From Gemmatimonadota bacterium (GTDB taxonomy: Bacteria > Gemmatimonadota > Gemmatimonadetes > Gemmatimonadales > GWC2-71-9), in assembly GCA_022573095.1 (NCBI GenBank), contig JACZUR010000062.1, forward strand, positions 1 through 9,882: a stretch of 9,882 nucleotides of DNA, written 5' to 3'. The notes under the pieces are model-generated. The model did no database searches, was not told the origin of the DNA, and saw only the letters and a list, made by a program, of their open reading frames with translations. The position numbers were made by a program, and so were the translations under genes. This document shows positions 1-6,846 of the stretch, piece by piece. The number at the start of each line of letters is the position of its first letter. Within the stretch, counting starts at the first letter, position 1.

Positions 1-1
1 G

Positions 2-1594
2 GTGGTGAGGCTCCTTTCGCTCCGCCCAAGATCGGTGACGTACCGTACCGGTGGAGGTGATCGACCGGTACGTGATACCACGGTAGAGCAGTTCGGTCTC
101 AAGCTGGGACTCGATCTTCAGGGAGGGATGCACCTGGCGGTGGAGATCGACCAGAGTGGGGGAACCGTAATCAACCCCGAGGACGCACTCGATCGTGCTC
201 TGACCGTTATCAGGTCCCGCATTGACGAGTTTGGAGTGGGCGAACCCCTGGTGCAGAAAGTCGGAGACAGCCGCATCGTTATTGAACTTCCGGGTGTCCG
301 CGATCCTTCTCGCGCGAAGGCCATTGTCCAGCGGTCTGCGTTTCTCGAGTTTCGAATCACTGACATGCAGAACCGGTTCAGAGATGTCATTCCCCAGATT
401 GACGAGGCTCTGCGTGGTTTAGGTATTACTGCGGCTGGTGCCACAGGTCAGCCGAGTGCCATAGCCCAGTTGCTCGGCACGGATACTAGCGGGGAGGCGG
501 GTGACTCGCCGGGGCAGTCCGGAATAGAGAACCTGACCGCGGTGGGCGCCTTCAGTTCGCAGTTGTTTGCCGGACAGATACCTGGCGAGTACCTCGTTGC
601 CGAAGAGGAATTTCCTCGGATCGATAGCCTGATCAATCTCCCTGAAGTCCAGCGGGTGATTCCGCGCGGCCTGGACCTCAGGTGGGGTCGCGAACCTCAG
701 TCTCAAGGCGGTAGATCCTTCAGGCCGTTGTATGCGGTCGACAGCCGGCCCATCATAACAGGCGACCTCATGTCGGATGCCCAGGCGCAGATCGATCCAG
801 TGTACAACCAGGCGATTGTAACCTTTCAGCTTACGCGCAGCGGTGGCAGGATCTTCGGCAGAGAAACTGCTCGCCACATCGGCGATTACATGGCGATTAT
901 TCTCGACGGGCGGGTTCAGAGCCAGCCTCCCATTATAAGAAATCAGATCAGACGGCGCGGTCAGATTGAACTCGGAGGCACGAGCCTCCAGGACGCTCAA
1001 GACTTGGCGTTGGTGCTCCGAGCGGGCGCGTTACCAGCTCCGATTACGATCGTAGAGGAACGCACCGTCGGGCCGAGTTTGGGGCAGGACTCAATAGCGA
1101 AAGGAATCAGGGCAGGACTCGTGGGTGCGCTGCTCGTGATCGTGGTCATGGTCTTGTACTACCGCGTGGCGGGCCTCTTCGCTGTGGTCGGCCTGGGTTT
1201 CTACGTTTTGTTTACCCTGGGGGGTCTCGCGAGCTTCGATGCGACCCTGACTCTGCCAGGCCTCGCGGGCTTTGTGCTGTCGCTTGGTTTCGCGGTTGAC
1301 GCGAACGTGCTGATCTTCGAACGCATAAGAGAAGAGTTGGCCCTCAATAAGACCATAAGGCTGGCGGTTGACACTGGCTTTGAGCGGGCGATGCCCGCAA
1401 TTCTCGACTCCAACATTACCACTGTGATTACTGCTCTATTCCTCTTCCAGTTCGGAACCGGACCGGTCAAGGGTTTCGCGGTAACTCTTATAGTTGGAAT
1501 CATTGCGTCGCTCGCCACGGCGGTTTTCGTAACGCGGACCATCTTTCTCATATGGTTGCAGCGTAAGCGCACGATGAAAGAGCTGTCGATCTGA
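2..1594 (+). CDS. secD: Protein translocase subunit SecD, 5' partial
   Basis: SecD is the inner-membrane partner of SecF. Together they use the proton motive force to help SecYEG release proteins on the periplasmic side. Visible residues (numbered from the first in-window codon) include GLDLQGGMHL at 36-45, the P1-domain stretch around residues 66-118 (RALTVIRSRIDEFGV, RIVIELPGV, AFLEFRI), GPSLGQDSI near 358, and the membrane block from about 367 to 522 with FAVDANVLIFERIREEL near 430 and DSNITT near 470. A low-complexity, probably flexible stretch lies at about 140-185. The first GTG codons are unlikely to be the true start: SecD has a transmembrane helix just before this point and it is absent here, so the gene begins upstream of the window. 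The stop overlaps the secF start (TGATG). Identity is sure; the exact start is unknown. Confidence 0.96.
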   Translation: MVRLLSLRPRSVTYRTGGGDRPVRDTTVEQFGLKLGLDLQGGMHLAVEIDQSGGTVINPEDALDRALTVIRSRIDEFGVGEPLVQKVGDSRIVIELPGVRDPSRAKAIVQRSAFLEFRITDMQNRFRDVIPQIDEALRGLGITAAGATGQPSAIAQLLGTDTSGEAGDSPGQSGIENLTAVGAFSSQLFAGQIPGEYLVAEEEFPRIDSLINLPEVQRVIPRGLDLRWGREPQSQGGRSFRPLYAVDSRPIITGDLMSDAQAQIDPVYNQAIVTFQLTRSGGRIFGRETARHIGDYMAIILDGRVQSQPPIIRNQIRRRGQIELGGTSLQDAQDLALVLRAGALPAPITIVEERTVGPSLGQDSIAKGIRAGLVGALLVIVVMVLYYRVAGLFAVVGLGFYVLFTLGGLASFDATLTLPGLAGFVLSLGFAVDANVLIFERIREELALNKTIRLAVDTGFERAMPAILDSNITTVITALFLFQFGTGPVKGFAVTLIVGIIASLATAVFVTRTIFLIWLQRKRTMKELSI

Positions 1595-2583
1595 TGATAC
1601 GGTTCTTCGACAAAGCCAACTACGACTTCCTGGCGATCCGCAAGCTCGCATACAAGGCAAGTACGATTGTTGCCGTCCCCGGCCTGCTGCTTTTGTTCGT
1701 AAGAGGTCTGAACGAGAGCATCGAGTTCACGGGGGGAACGCTCATCCAGATTTCGGCGATGAATCCCGACATCAACACCGGATCGATTCGAACTACACTG
1801 ACCAACGCCGGGATAGAGGGAGCCGAGATTCAGACGTTCGGCGCAAGCGATGAATTTGTAGTTCGCGCCCGTCTCTCGCCTGATTTGGATCGGTCGGAGC
1901 AGTCGACACAGGAGACGGGAGCCGCGGTGAATAGTGCTCTTGCCGACGCATTTGGTGATAACGGATATGTGATCAATAGGGTTGAAGCCGTAGGACCGAA
2001 GGTGGGTTCGGAACTTCGCCGCAAGGCTGTGATGGCGATCCTGCTCTCCTTCGGGGCGGTGCTTATCTATCTGTGGATACGTTTCGAGTGGCGTTTCGGA
2101 GTGGCTGCGGTTCTAGCAACGGTTCATGACATTATTTTGACCATCGCGTTCATATCTCTGATGAATCTCGAGGTATCGCTGGTCGTTGTTGCTGGGATAC
2201 TCCTTATAGTCGGATACTCTCTTAACGACACGATCATTACCTTTGATCGTGTCCGCGAAAACCTCCGCAAGTTCAAGCGGAGCAAGTTATATGAAGTACT
2301 TAATAGAAGTGTGAACGAAACCCTGCCACGAACGGTGCTGACATCCGGGACCACGCTCGGCGCCACGGTTGCACTGCTGGTTTTCGGGAGCGAGACAATA
2401 CGGGGATTCGCTTGGGTAGCGACGTTCGGTATCATAGTGGGAACGTTTTCCTCGATTTTCATCGCGTCACCTGTACTCTTGGCAATCGAGCAGCGCTGGC
2501 CGGGTGAAGATGTAAGAGGAGCGCGCACGTTTGTCGCAACACCTCAGGAAAACCGCCCGGGCGAGACTGGCGCGCCAGAGTAA
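1594..2583 (+). CDS. secF: Protein translocase subunit SecF
   Basis: SecF (329 aa) pairs with SecD in the inner membrane to drive late steps of protein export. A first transmembrane helix lies at about residues 20-37. The SecF-type motif SIEFTGGT is at 42-49, where many homologues have GIDFxGGT. A periplasmic domain follows, then VGPKVGSELRRKA near 137-150 and five hydrophobic segments between about 147 and 305. The signature YSLNDTIITFDRVRENL starts at residue 208, with the conserved LPRTVLTSGTT stretch after it. The ATG at 1594 shares a base with the secD stop, so the two genes are translationally coupled. The C-terminal tail of about 25 residues is polar and probably cytoplasmic. Length is normal for the family. 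Confidence 0.97.
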   Translation: MIRFFDKANYDFLAIRKLAYKASTIVAVPGLLLLFVRGLNESIEFTGGTLIQISAMNPDINTGSIRTTLTNAGIEGAEIQTFGASDEFVVRARLSPDLDRSEQSTQETGAAVNSALADAFGDNGYVINRVEAVGPKVGSELRRKAVMAILLSFGAVLIYLWIRFEWRFGVAAVLATVHDIILTIAFISLMNLEVSLVVVAGILLIVGYSLNDTIITFDRVRENLRKFKRSKLYEVLNRSVNETLPRTVLTSGTTLGATVALLVFGSETIRGFAWVATFGIIVGTFSSIFIASPVLLAIEQRWPGEDVRGARTFVATPQENRPGETGAPE

Positions 2584-2586
2584 CGG

Positions 2587-3354
2587 GTGCTGGTAGACAC
2601 CCACTGTCACCTCACGGATTCCAAGTTCGACGATGATCGCGAGTTGGTCATCAAGCGGGCGAAAGACGCAGGAGTCTCACAGATTATCTTCATCGGCGAC
2701 AACGTCAAGTCGTCCGGCCGGGCAGCTGTGCTAGCAGAAGAATTCGGGATGGCTGCGACCGCGGGGGTTCACCCCCATGAAGCGTCGAAATGGAGCGATG
2801 AAGCCAGGGCGCAGGTTGCGGCGCTGCTCGATCAAGAAGCGGTGGTCGCGGTCGGCGAGGTTGGCTTGGACTACCACTACGATCACTCCCCGCGGAATGT
2901 TCAGCGGTCAGTGTTCGAGGAGCAACTCGAATTAGCTGAAGAGTTCGATCTCCCTGTGGTTATCCATTCGCGCGACGCCGACTCCGATGTCGCATCGATG
3001 GTCGGTGCCTCTAATGCCACTCTTGTGCTGCATTCGTTCAGTTCGGGCGATGAGGTTTTCCAAGCGGGCATGGACCGAGGCGCGTACGTGTCCTTCAGCG
3101 GGATGATCACGTTCAAATCATGGAGCGATTTGAATTCAGTGCGTTCCGTGCCGGAAGATCGGATCTTGATGGAAACAGACTCTCCTTACCTTGCACCGGT
3201 CCCGTTTCGAGGTAAGCGTAACGAGCCTGCCTACGTAGTTGAGGTAGCACGACGAATGGCGGAGATTAGAGGTATCTCGTTCGAGATGATGTCTGAAATT
3301 ACGACGAGGAACGCCGCTCGGTGTTTCGGTAGTCGTGTAAGTACCAGGGTTTAG
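2587..3354 (+). CDS. tatD: TatD family metal-dependent hydrolase (putative 3'-5' deoxyribonuclease)
   Basis: TatD-family proteins are TIM-barrel metal hydrolases with DNase or RNase activity, involved in DNA repair and turnover; despite the name they are not needed for Tat export. The 255-aa product has all expected metal ligands: H6 and H8 in DTHCHL, E91 in GEVGLDYHYD, H127 in VVIHSRD, H149 in LHSFSSG and D198 in METDSPYLAP. GVHPHEA at 60-66 is also typical. The start is a GTG three bases after the secF stop; it places DTHCHL near the N-terminus, as in the family, and no upstream alternative is better. The gene sits between secF and fhs with gaps of 3 and 5 bases, implying one transcript. 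Which TatD subfamily it belongs to cannot be told by eye. Confidence 0.93.
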   Translation: MLVDTHCHLTDSKFDDDRELVIKRAKDAGVSQIIFIGDNVKSSGRAAVLAEEFGMAATAGVHPHEASKWSDEARAQVAALLDQEAVVAVGEVGLDYHYDHSPRNVQRSVFEEQLELAEEFDLPVVIHSRDADSDVASMVGASNATLVLHSFSSGDEVFQAGMDRGAYVSFSGMITFKSWSDLNSVRSVPEDRILMETDSPYLAPVPFRGKRNEPAYVVEVARRMAEIRGISFEMMSEITTRNAARCFGSRVSTRV

Positions 3355-3359
3355 AGAAT

Positions 3360-5033
3360 ATGGCTACTGTTCCAACCGATATAGAGATCGCACAGAACGC
3401 AAAACTGCGTCCAATTGCCGATGTTGCCGCCGACCTTGGGCTTGGCACTGACGACTTCGTGCCGTACGGAGACGGCAAGGCGAAACTCAGGCTGGATGTT
3501 ATGGAATCGCGCGAGCGCCGGGGCAAGCTCGTGTTGGTAACGGGTATCAATCCGACTGCTGCAGGAGAAGGGAAGTCCACGGTTACCGTGGGATTAACCC
3601 AGGCCCTAAGGAAGATGGGGCACAACGCGGCCCTATGCATTCGTGAACCGAGTCTCGGTCCCGTATTTGGGATCAAGGGTGGGGCCGCAGGTGGGGGGTA
3701 TGCCCAAATAGTTCCGATGGAAGACATCAACCTCCACTTCACGGGGGACTTTCACGCCATTTCGAGCGCACACAATCTCCTGTCGGCGCTGCTGGATAAC
3801 CATCTGCATCAGGGCAATGCCCTGGGACTCGACGCGCGTCGCATTACATGGCCCCGCACCATCGACATGAACGACCGCGCCCTCAGAAACATCACAGTGG
3901 GACTCGGTGGGTTCCTGGGCGGCGTACCTCGCGAAGACCACTTCGTGATCGCTCCTGCCAGTGAAATAATGGCTGTCATGTCGCTCGCCACTGGTCTTGC
4001 TGATCTGGAAGCTAGGCTCGCCAGAATAATCGTCGGCATGACGCACGATAAGAAGCCGGTCAGAGCCAGCGACCTAAAAGCTCAGGGAGCCATGACGCTT
4101 CTTCTCAAGGACGCATTGCTGCCGAATCTCGTTCAAACTCTGGAAGGTGGGCCTGCGCTGGTTCACTGTGGCCCATTCGGCAACATAGCCCACGGGTGTA
4201 ATTCGGTCATCGCTACCGAAACGGCTCTTCGCCTGGCTGACATCGTGGTAACTGAGGCTGGCTTCGGCGCCGAATTAGGTGCGGAGAAGTTCTTTGACAT
4301 CAAGTGCCGCAGCGCCAGACTGGAACCTCAGGCTGCAGTACTTGTTGCAACAGTAAGGGCGCTGAAGCTGCACGGCGGCGCCGACAAGAACGAACTTGCG
4401 ACACCCGACCCCGATAAGGTTGAACGTGGCTTCGCCAATCTGGCGCGGCACGTCGAGAACATTGGGAAGTTCGGTGTTCCGGTATTAGTGGCTCTCAATA
4501 AGTTCGAAACCGATTCGGAACAGGAATTAGCAGTTGTGATCGAAGGATGCGAACAGCGCGGAGTAAAGGTGGCGTTGTGTGAGGTTTGGGAGCGAGGAGG
4601 TGACGGCGGTGCTGCGGTTGCGGAGTCCGTCCTCGAATTGCTCAATGGATCGCCGGCGAAATTCAAACCCATCTACGATTCCGCACTACCGATCGAGGAA
4701 AAAGTAGCAATAATCGCTAGCGAAATCTATCGGGCTGACGGAGTGAACTACACCCCCGGGGCGCGTCGGGCGATCGAGAGGATGAACCAGTTTGGCTTGG
4801 ATAAGACTCCCGTGTGTATCGCCAAGACCCAATATTCCTTCAGTGACAATGCGGCGCTGCTTGGAGCGCCAGAGGGATTCAAGATCAACATCAGAGACGT
4901 CTATCCGTCTGCCGGAGCGGGGTTCGTAGTGGCCGTCGCCGGTGACATTATGACGATGCCGGGCTTGGGTCGTACTCCGGCTGCGGAGAAAATGGGCATC
5001 GGGCCGGACGGAGTAATTGTGGGACTCTTTTGA
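3360..5033 (+). CDS. fhs: Formate-tetrahydrofolate ligase
   Basis: This enzyme joins formate to tetrahydrofolate using ATP, giving 10-formyl-THF for purine synthesis, formyl-Met-tRNA and one-carbon metabolism. It is also the formate-entry step of the methyl branch of the Wood-Ljungdahl pathway. The 557-aa length matches the family (about 556). The ATP-binding P-loop is NPTAAGEGKST at 64-74. Both classic signatures are present: GIKGGAAGGGY at 104-114 and VATVRALKLHGG at 329-340. EPSLGPVFG precedes the first, and DIMTMPGLGRTPAAE is near the C-terminus. The ATG at 3360 follows the tatD stop by 5 bases, with only a weak Shine-Dalgarno, suggesting coupled translation. The stop TGA is followed at once by the strong ribosome site of ridA. 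The cellular role (synthesis, formate use or formate release) is not decided by the sequence. Confidence 0.97.
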   Translation: MATVPTDIEIAQNAKLRPIADVAADLGLGTDDFVPYGDGKAKLRLDVMESRERRGKLVLVTGINPTAAGEGKSTVTVGLTQALRKMGHNAALCIREPSLGPVFGIKGGAAGGGYAQIVPMEDINLHFTGDFHAISSAHNLLSALLDNHLHQGNALGLDARRITWPRTIDMNDRALRNITVGLGGFLGGVPREDHFVIAPASEIMAVMSLATGLADLEARLARIIVGMTHDKKPVRASDLKAQGAMTLLLKDALLPNLVQTLEGGPALVHCGPFGNIAHGCNSVIATETALRLADIVVTEAGFGAELGAEKFFDIKCRSARLEPQAAVLVATVRALKLHGGADKNELATPDPDKVERGFANLARHVENIGKFGVPVLVALNKFETDSEQELAVVIEGCEQRGVKVALCEVWERGGDGGAAVAESVLELLNGSPAKFKPIYDSALPIEEKVAIIASEIYRADGVNYTPGARRAIERMNQFGLDKTPVCIAKTQYSFSDNAALLGAPEGFKINIRDVYPSAGAGFVVAVAGDIMTMPGLGRTPAAEKMGIGPDGVIVGLF

Positions 5034-5034
5034 T

Positions 5035-5040
5035 AGGAGG
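5035..5040 (+). promoter_or_regulatory. Ribosome binding site AGGAGG that fixes the ridA start
   Basis: A perfect AGGAGG begins one base after the fhs stop codon. Nine bases downstream, in the ridA frame, lies CTG at 5050. No ATG, GTG or TTG occurs in frame at a usable distance. The conserved RidA N-terminus begins with the Lys directly after this CTG, so site and homology agree. Confidence 0.7.
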
Positions 5041-5049
5041 GATCCGGTT

Positions 5050-5427
5050 CTGAAATTCATAGCCACTGATAGAGCGCCCGCAGCGATGGGGCCCTATAGC
5101 CAGGCAACGATGGCACAGGGGCTCGTGTTTACTGCGGGACAGATCGCGCTTGATCCGGAGACGATGGAGATCGTTGGCGACGATGTGTCAGCCCAGACCG
5201 ATCGAGTCCTGAAGAACCTGAGCGCCGTACTCGAAGAGGCGGGCGCGAGTCTGAGCCGAGTTGTCAAGACCACAGTATATCTATCCGACATGGGCGATTT
5301 CGGGGCGATGAACGAGGTTTATGGGAAACACTTTGGTGACCACAAACCGGCGCGCTCGACGATTGCAGCGAAGACACTGCCCAAGAATGCGCTCGTCGAG
5401 ATCGACGCCGTCGCGTTGGTGGAATAG
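5050..5427 (+). CDS. ridA: RidA family reactive enamine/imine deaminase, probable CTG start
   Basis: RidA (YjgF/YER057c/UK114 family) hydrolyses reactive 2-aminoacrylate and related enamines released by PLP enzymes such as serine/threonine dehydratase, protecting other PLP enzymes. It is cytosolic and trimeric. From CTG at 5050 the product is 125 aa, starting (M)KFIATDRAPAAMGPYSQA, which matches the usual MxxIxTxxAPxAxGPYSQA opening. The catalytic arginine is R102 in PARSTIAA, with E117 in LVEIDAVA at the expected distance. A TTG at 5017 would add 11 residues with no family counterpart and would start inside fhs, ahead of the AGGAGG, so I reject it. The stop TAG ends on the base before tRNA-Sec. 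Family is sure; the CTG start is inferred. Confidence 0.92.
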   Translation: MKFIATDRAPAAMGPYSQATMAQGLVFTAGQIALDPETMEIVGDDVSAQTDRVLKNLSAVLEEAGASLSRVVKTTVYLSDMGDFGAMNEVYGKHFGDHKPARSTIAAKTLPKNALVEIDAVALVE

Positions 5428-5524
5428 GGGGGCGAATTGGGCCCGGTGGCCTGCGCGGTCTTCAAAACCGTTGGGAGACGCCTTGGGCGGCTTCGGTGGG
5501 TTCGACTCCCACACGCTCCCGCCA
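5428..5524 (+). tRNA. selC: tRNA-Sec (selenocysteine, anticodon TCA)
   Basis: This tRNA is charged with serine, converted to selenocysteinyl-tRNA by SelA, and delivered by SelB to UGA codons with a SECIS element. The fold can be drawn by hand. Acceptor 5428-5435 faces 5513-5520: seven pairs including one G-T, with an A/A mismatch at the eighth. The D stem 5438-5443/5448-5453 has six pairs around a four-base loop CGGT, the hallmark of bacterial tRNA-Sec. The anticodon loop CTTCAAA is at 5460-5466, with TCA at 5462-5464. A long variable arm occupies about 5474-5494 with one internal mismatch. The T stem 5496-5500/5508-5512 holds loop TTCGACT. Discriminator G5521 and an encoded CCA (5522-5524) follow. 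The stretch CTTCAAA...TTGGG and the T arm closely resemble E. coli selC as I remember it. It abuts ridA with no gap and shares its final A with the next start codon. Confidence 0.95.
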
Positions 5525-6027
5525 TGCGACTGTTTGTGCCGGCGTCCGTCCTGGCACTCCTGCTGGTAATGGGTCCTCAGCCCGCCAATGGCCAGATACC
5601 GATAATGCGGCCTCCGGTGCCTTCGCGGACCCCCGGCGACACGGTTACCGTTCCGCTATTCAGAGTCGAACCGCCAGTAAGCCCGCTGGGCGCGTTTTGG
5701 CGCTCGACACTGGTTCCCGGTTGGGGTCAGGCAATCTTGGGCAGAAGGGTCACCGGTGCCTTCTTCGTTTTTTGGGAGGGCGTGACGCTGGGTATGACTC
5801 TAAAATCGATTCATCAGCGGAATTACCAGGAGCGTACGAATTCGCCCAGCCTCGAGGCAAAGAGGCAAGAGGTTCAAGATTGGGCGGTACTCCTCGTGTT
5901 CAACCACCTCATGGCTGGAATGGAGGCGTTCGTCGCGTCGCTGCTTTGGGACTTCCCCGCCGAGCTAGACGCTCAAGCGAATGCGTCCGGCGGAGTGGAC
6001 ATCGGGCTCAGTCTCAGCTTCAGGTAG
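5524..6027 (+). CDS. Small exported or membrane protein, DUF5683-like
   Basis: The function is unknown. The 167-aa product begins with a signal-peptide-like segment (MRLFVPASVLALLLVMGP, residues 1-18), with a possible cleavage near residue 23. After a Pro-rich linker comes FWRSTLVPGWGQAILGRR at about 58-75, then a hydrophobic stretch to about 92, and a second apolar helix (WAVLLVFNHLMAGMEAFVASLLWDF) at 120-144. The LVPGWGQ box followed by small hydrophobic hairpins and a final AxVASxxxDF is what I know from DUF5683 proteins of Bacteroidota-like and Gemmatimonadota-like bacteria; this is by memory. I chose the ATG at 5524 because it opens a clean signal peptide. The frame is open further upstream, but there it would run through tRNA-Sec. 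No Shine-Dalgarno is possible outside the tRNA, so translation may be leaderless after tRNA processing. It meets lpxH tail to tail with a single base between. Confidence 0.8.
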   Translation: MRLFVPASVLALLLVMGPQPANGQIPIMRPPVPSRTPGDTVTVPLFRVEPPVSPLGAFWRSTLVPGWGQAILGRRVTGAFFVFWEGVTLGMTLKSIHQRNYQERTNSPSLEAKRQEVQDWAVLLVFNHLMAGMEAFVASLLWDFPAELDAQANASGGVDIGLSLSFR

Positions 6028-6028
6028 A

Positions 6029-6769
6029 CTACTCTAACGCCTTATATTGCAATAAGTTAACTTCATTAGGTGTAACCGTCGCATAACGAAACCCCTCGCA
6101 CCATGCTCCGGGATTCAGGAACCGTTTCCGCTCCCCAAACAGTTCAGATCGCGGTGAATGTGTGTGACTCATGACCACCAGTTCGACTTCGGGCCGGTCG
6201 GACAGAATCTTCCTCGCCGAGTCGATCTGGCACTGAGCCACCTGTTCTTGGTCTTTTACTGGCAGCGGCTTTTCAGCCAAAGTGCCGGAAAGCATGTCGA
6301 CGAATTTCATTCCAAGGTCGGGGTGGATCGCTCGAAACACGGTCTCCGTGAGCTTGAGGCGGGTTACTGTATGCAGCAGTCTGGGCAGAAAACGCCGCTC
6401 TAACAGACTGTCGCCGTGCGACACGTGCGCATTCCAACCGGAGATAGTCAGGTTCACAGGCCCGCGGTGAAAGTCGGCTCCGACCTCTTTCGGCCAGAAA
6501 TCCAGTCCCCAGCGATCGTGATTCCCGCCGATGATGGTTACCTTTGGTCCCCGATCCACGAGGCGGGAAATCGCCTCGACCGTCCGGAACGCTCTCCGCG
6601 GGATCACCGACCGGTACTCGAACCAGAACTCGAACAGATCGCCGTTGACAAGGAGATGATTCCCAATTTCTGGGATTTTTTCCAGAAAATTGTGGAATTG
6701 TAGCCGAGCTCGCTCATCCGACGGGTTTAGGTGTGCGTCGGAGACTATGACAGTTGTCGCTTCGATCAC
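6029..6769 (-). CDS. lpxH: Calcineurin-like metallophosphoesterase, probable UDP-2,3-diacylglucosamine hydrolase (LpxH-like)
   Basis: LpxH cleaves UDP-2,3-diacylglucosamine to lipid X and UMP in lipid A synthesis, at the inner face of the inner membrane. The 246-aa product has the two-metal phosphoesterase set: D11 and H13 in SDAHL, D44 in NGDLFEFWF, N83-H84 in GGNHDRW, H118 in SHGD, and H202 and H204 in SHTHSP. The GDLFEFWF and GNHDRWGLDFW stretches and the roughly 240-aa length fit the LpxH group better than generic phosphoesterases. The start is a GTG at 6769; it lies just 7 bases from a candidate -10, so the mRNA may be leaderless. The gene faces the left-hand operon and is divergent from the microcompartment operon. 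A different substrate remains possible; the phosphoesterase fold is sure. Confidence 0.83.
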   Translation of the reverse strand: MIEATTVIVSDAHLNPSDERARLQFHNFLEKIPEIGNHLLVNGDLFEFWFEYRSVIPRRAFRTVEAISRLVDRGPKVTIIGGNHDRWGLDFWPKEVGADFHRGPVNLTISGWNAHVSHGDSLLERRFLPRLLHTVTRLKLTETVFRAIHPDLGMKFVDMLSGTLAEKPLPVKDQEQVAQCQIDSARKILSDRPEVELVVMSHTHSPRSELFGERKRFLNPGAWCEGFRYATVTPNEVNLLQYKALE

Positions 6770-6775
6770 GGTCGC

Positions 6776-6804
6776 AGTATATCCGAGGCTCAGAAGCCTC
6801 GCAA
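6776..6804 (-). promoter_or_regulatory. Candidate promoter for lpxH, possibly leaderless
   Basis: On the minus strand, TTGCGA (6804-6799) and TATACT (6781-6776) are separated by 17 bases, matching 4 of 6 and 5 of 6 of the sigma-70 consensus. A transcript starting about 7 bases after the -10 would begin at or near the GTG start codon at 6769. The spacer and -35 contain the CGAGGCT/AGCCTCG inverted repeat (6784-6801). Prediction by eye only. Confidence 0.4.
6784..6801. repeat. Inverted repeat CGAGGCT-CAGA-AGCCTCG
   Basis: Seven perfect pairs (6784-6790 with 6795-6801) enclose the four-base loop CAGA. It lies in the lpxH promoter spacer and upstream of the predicted rightward promoter. No T run follows, so it does not look like a terminator. 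An operator is possible. Confidence 0.45.
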
Positions 6805-6817
6805 GCTACTGTCATTA

Positions 6818-6846
6818 TTGACTTTTGGGGTGGGAGCACGTATCGT
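6818..6846 (+). promoter_or_regulatory. Candidate promoter for the microcompartment operon
   Basis: TTGACT (6818-6823, 5 of 6 to TTGACA) is followed after exactly 17 bases by TATCGT (6841-6846, 4 of 6 to TATAAT). It would start transcription near 6853, about 36 bases before the first BMC-H start codon. The -10 sits inside the GGGAGCA/TGCTCCC inverted repeat at 6832-6853, so a repressor binding there would block it. If the real promoter lies further upstream, the same repeat would instead be part of the leader RNA. Confidence 0.45.

Noticed and set aside
2..7. GTG codons at the window edge as the start of secD
   Set aside because: The first transmembrane helix that SecD needs is missing after them, so the gene must begin upstream; they are internal valines.
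419..1000. A 193-codon open frame on the minus strand opposite secD
   Set aside because: It is fully covered by conserved SecD coding sequence, has no recognisable motif or ribosome site, and such frames are common in GC-rich DNA.
5031..5033. TGA stop codons (secD, fhs, aldehyde dehydrogenase) as possible selenocysteine codons
   Set aside because: Each protein is full length for its family at the TGA. After fhs a TAG follows at once. The secD and aldehyde dehydrogenase TGAs overlap the start codon of the next gene.
5017..5049. TTG-started N-terminal extension of ridA
   Set aside because: It starts inside fhs, precedes the AGGAGG and adds 11 residues without counterpart in the RidA family.
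5437..5523. Longer reading of the DUF5683-like gene through the tRNA
   Set aside because: The added residues are a translation of tRNA-Sec, and the ATG at 5524 opens a clean signal peptide.
5496..5524. selC 3' end as an attachment site of an integrated island carrying the microcompartment genes
   Set aside because: selC is a known island hotspot, but no integrase and no second copy of the tRNA 3' end are visible here, and about 1.3 kb with two ordinary genes separate it from the BMC operon.
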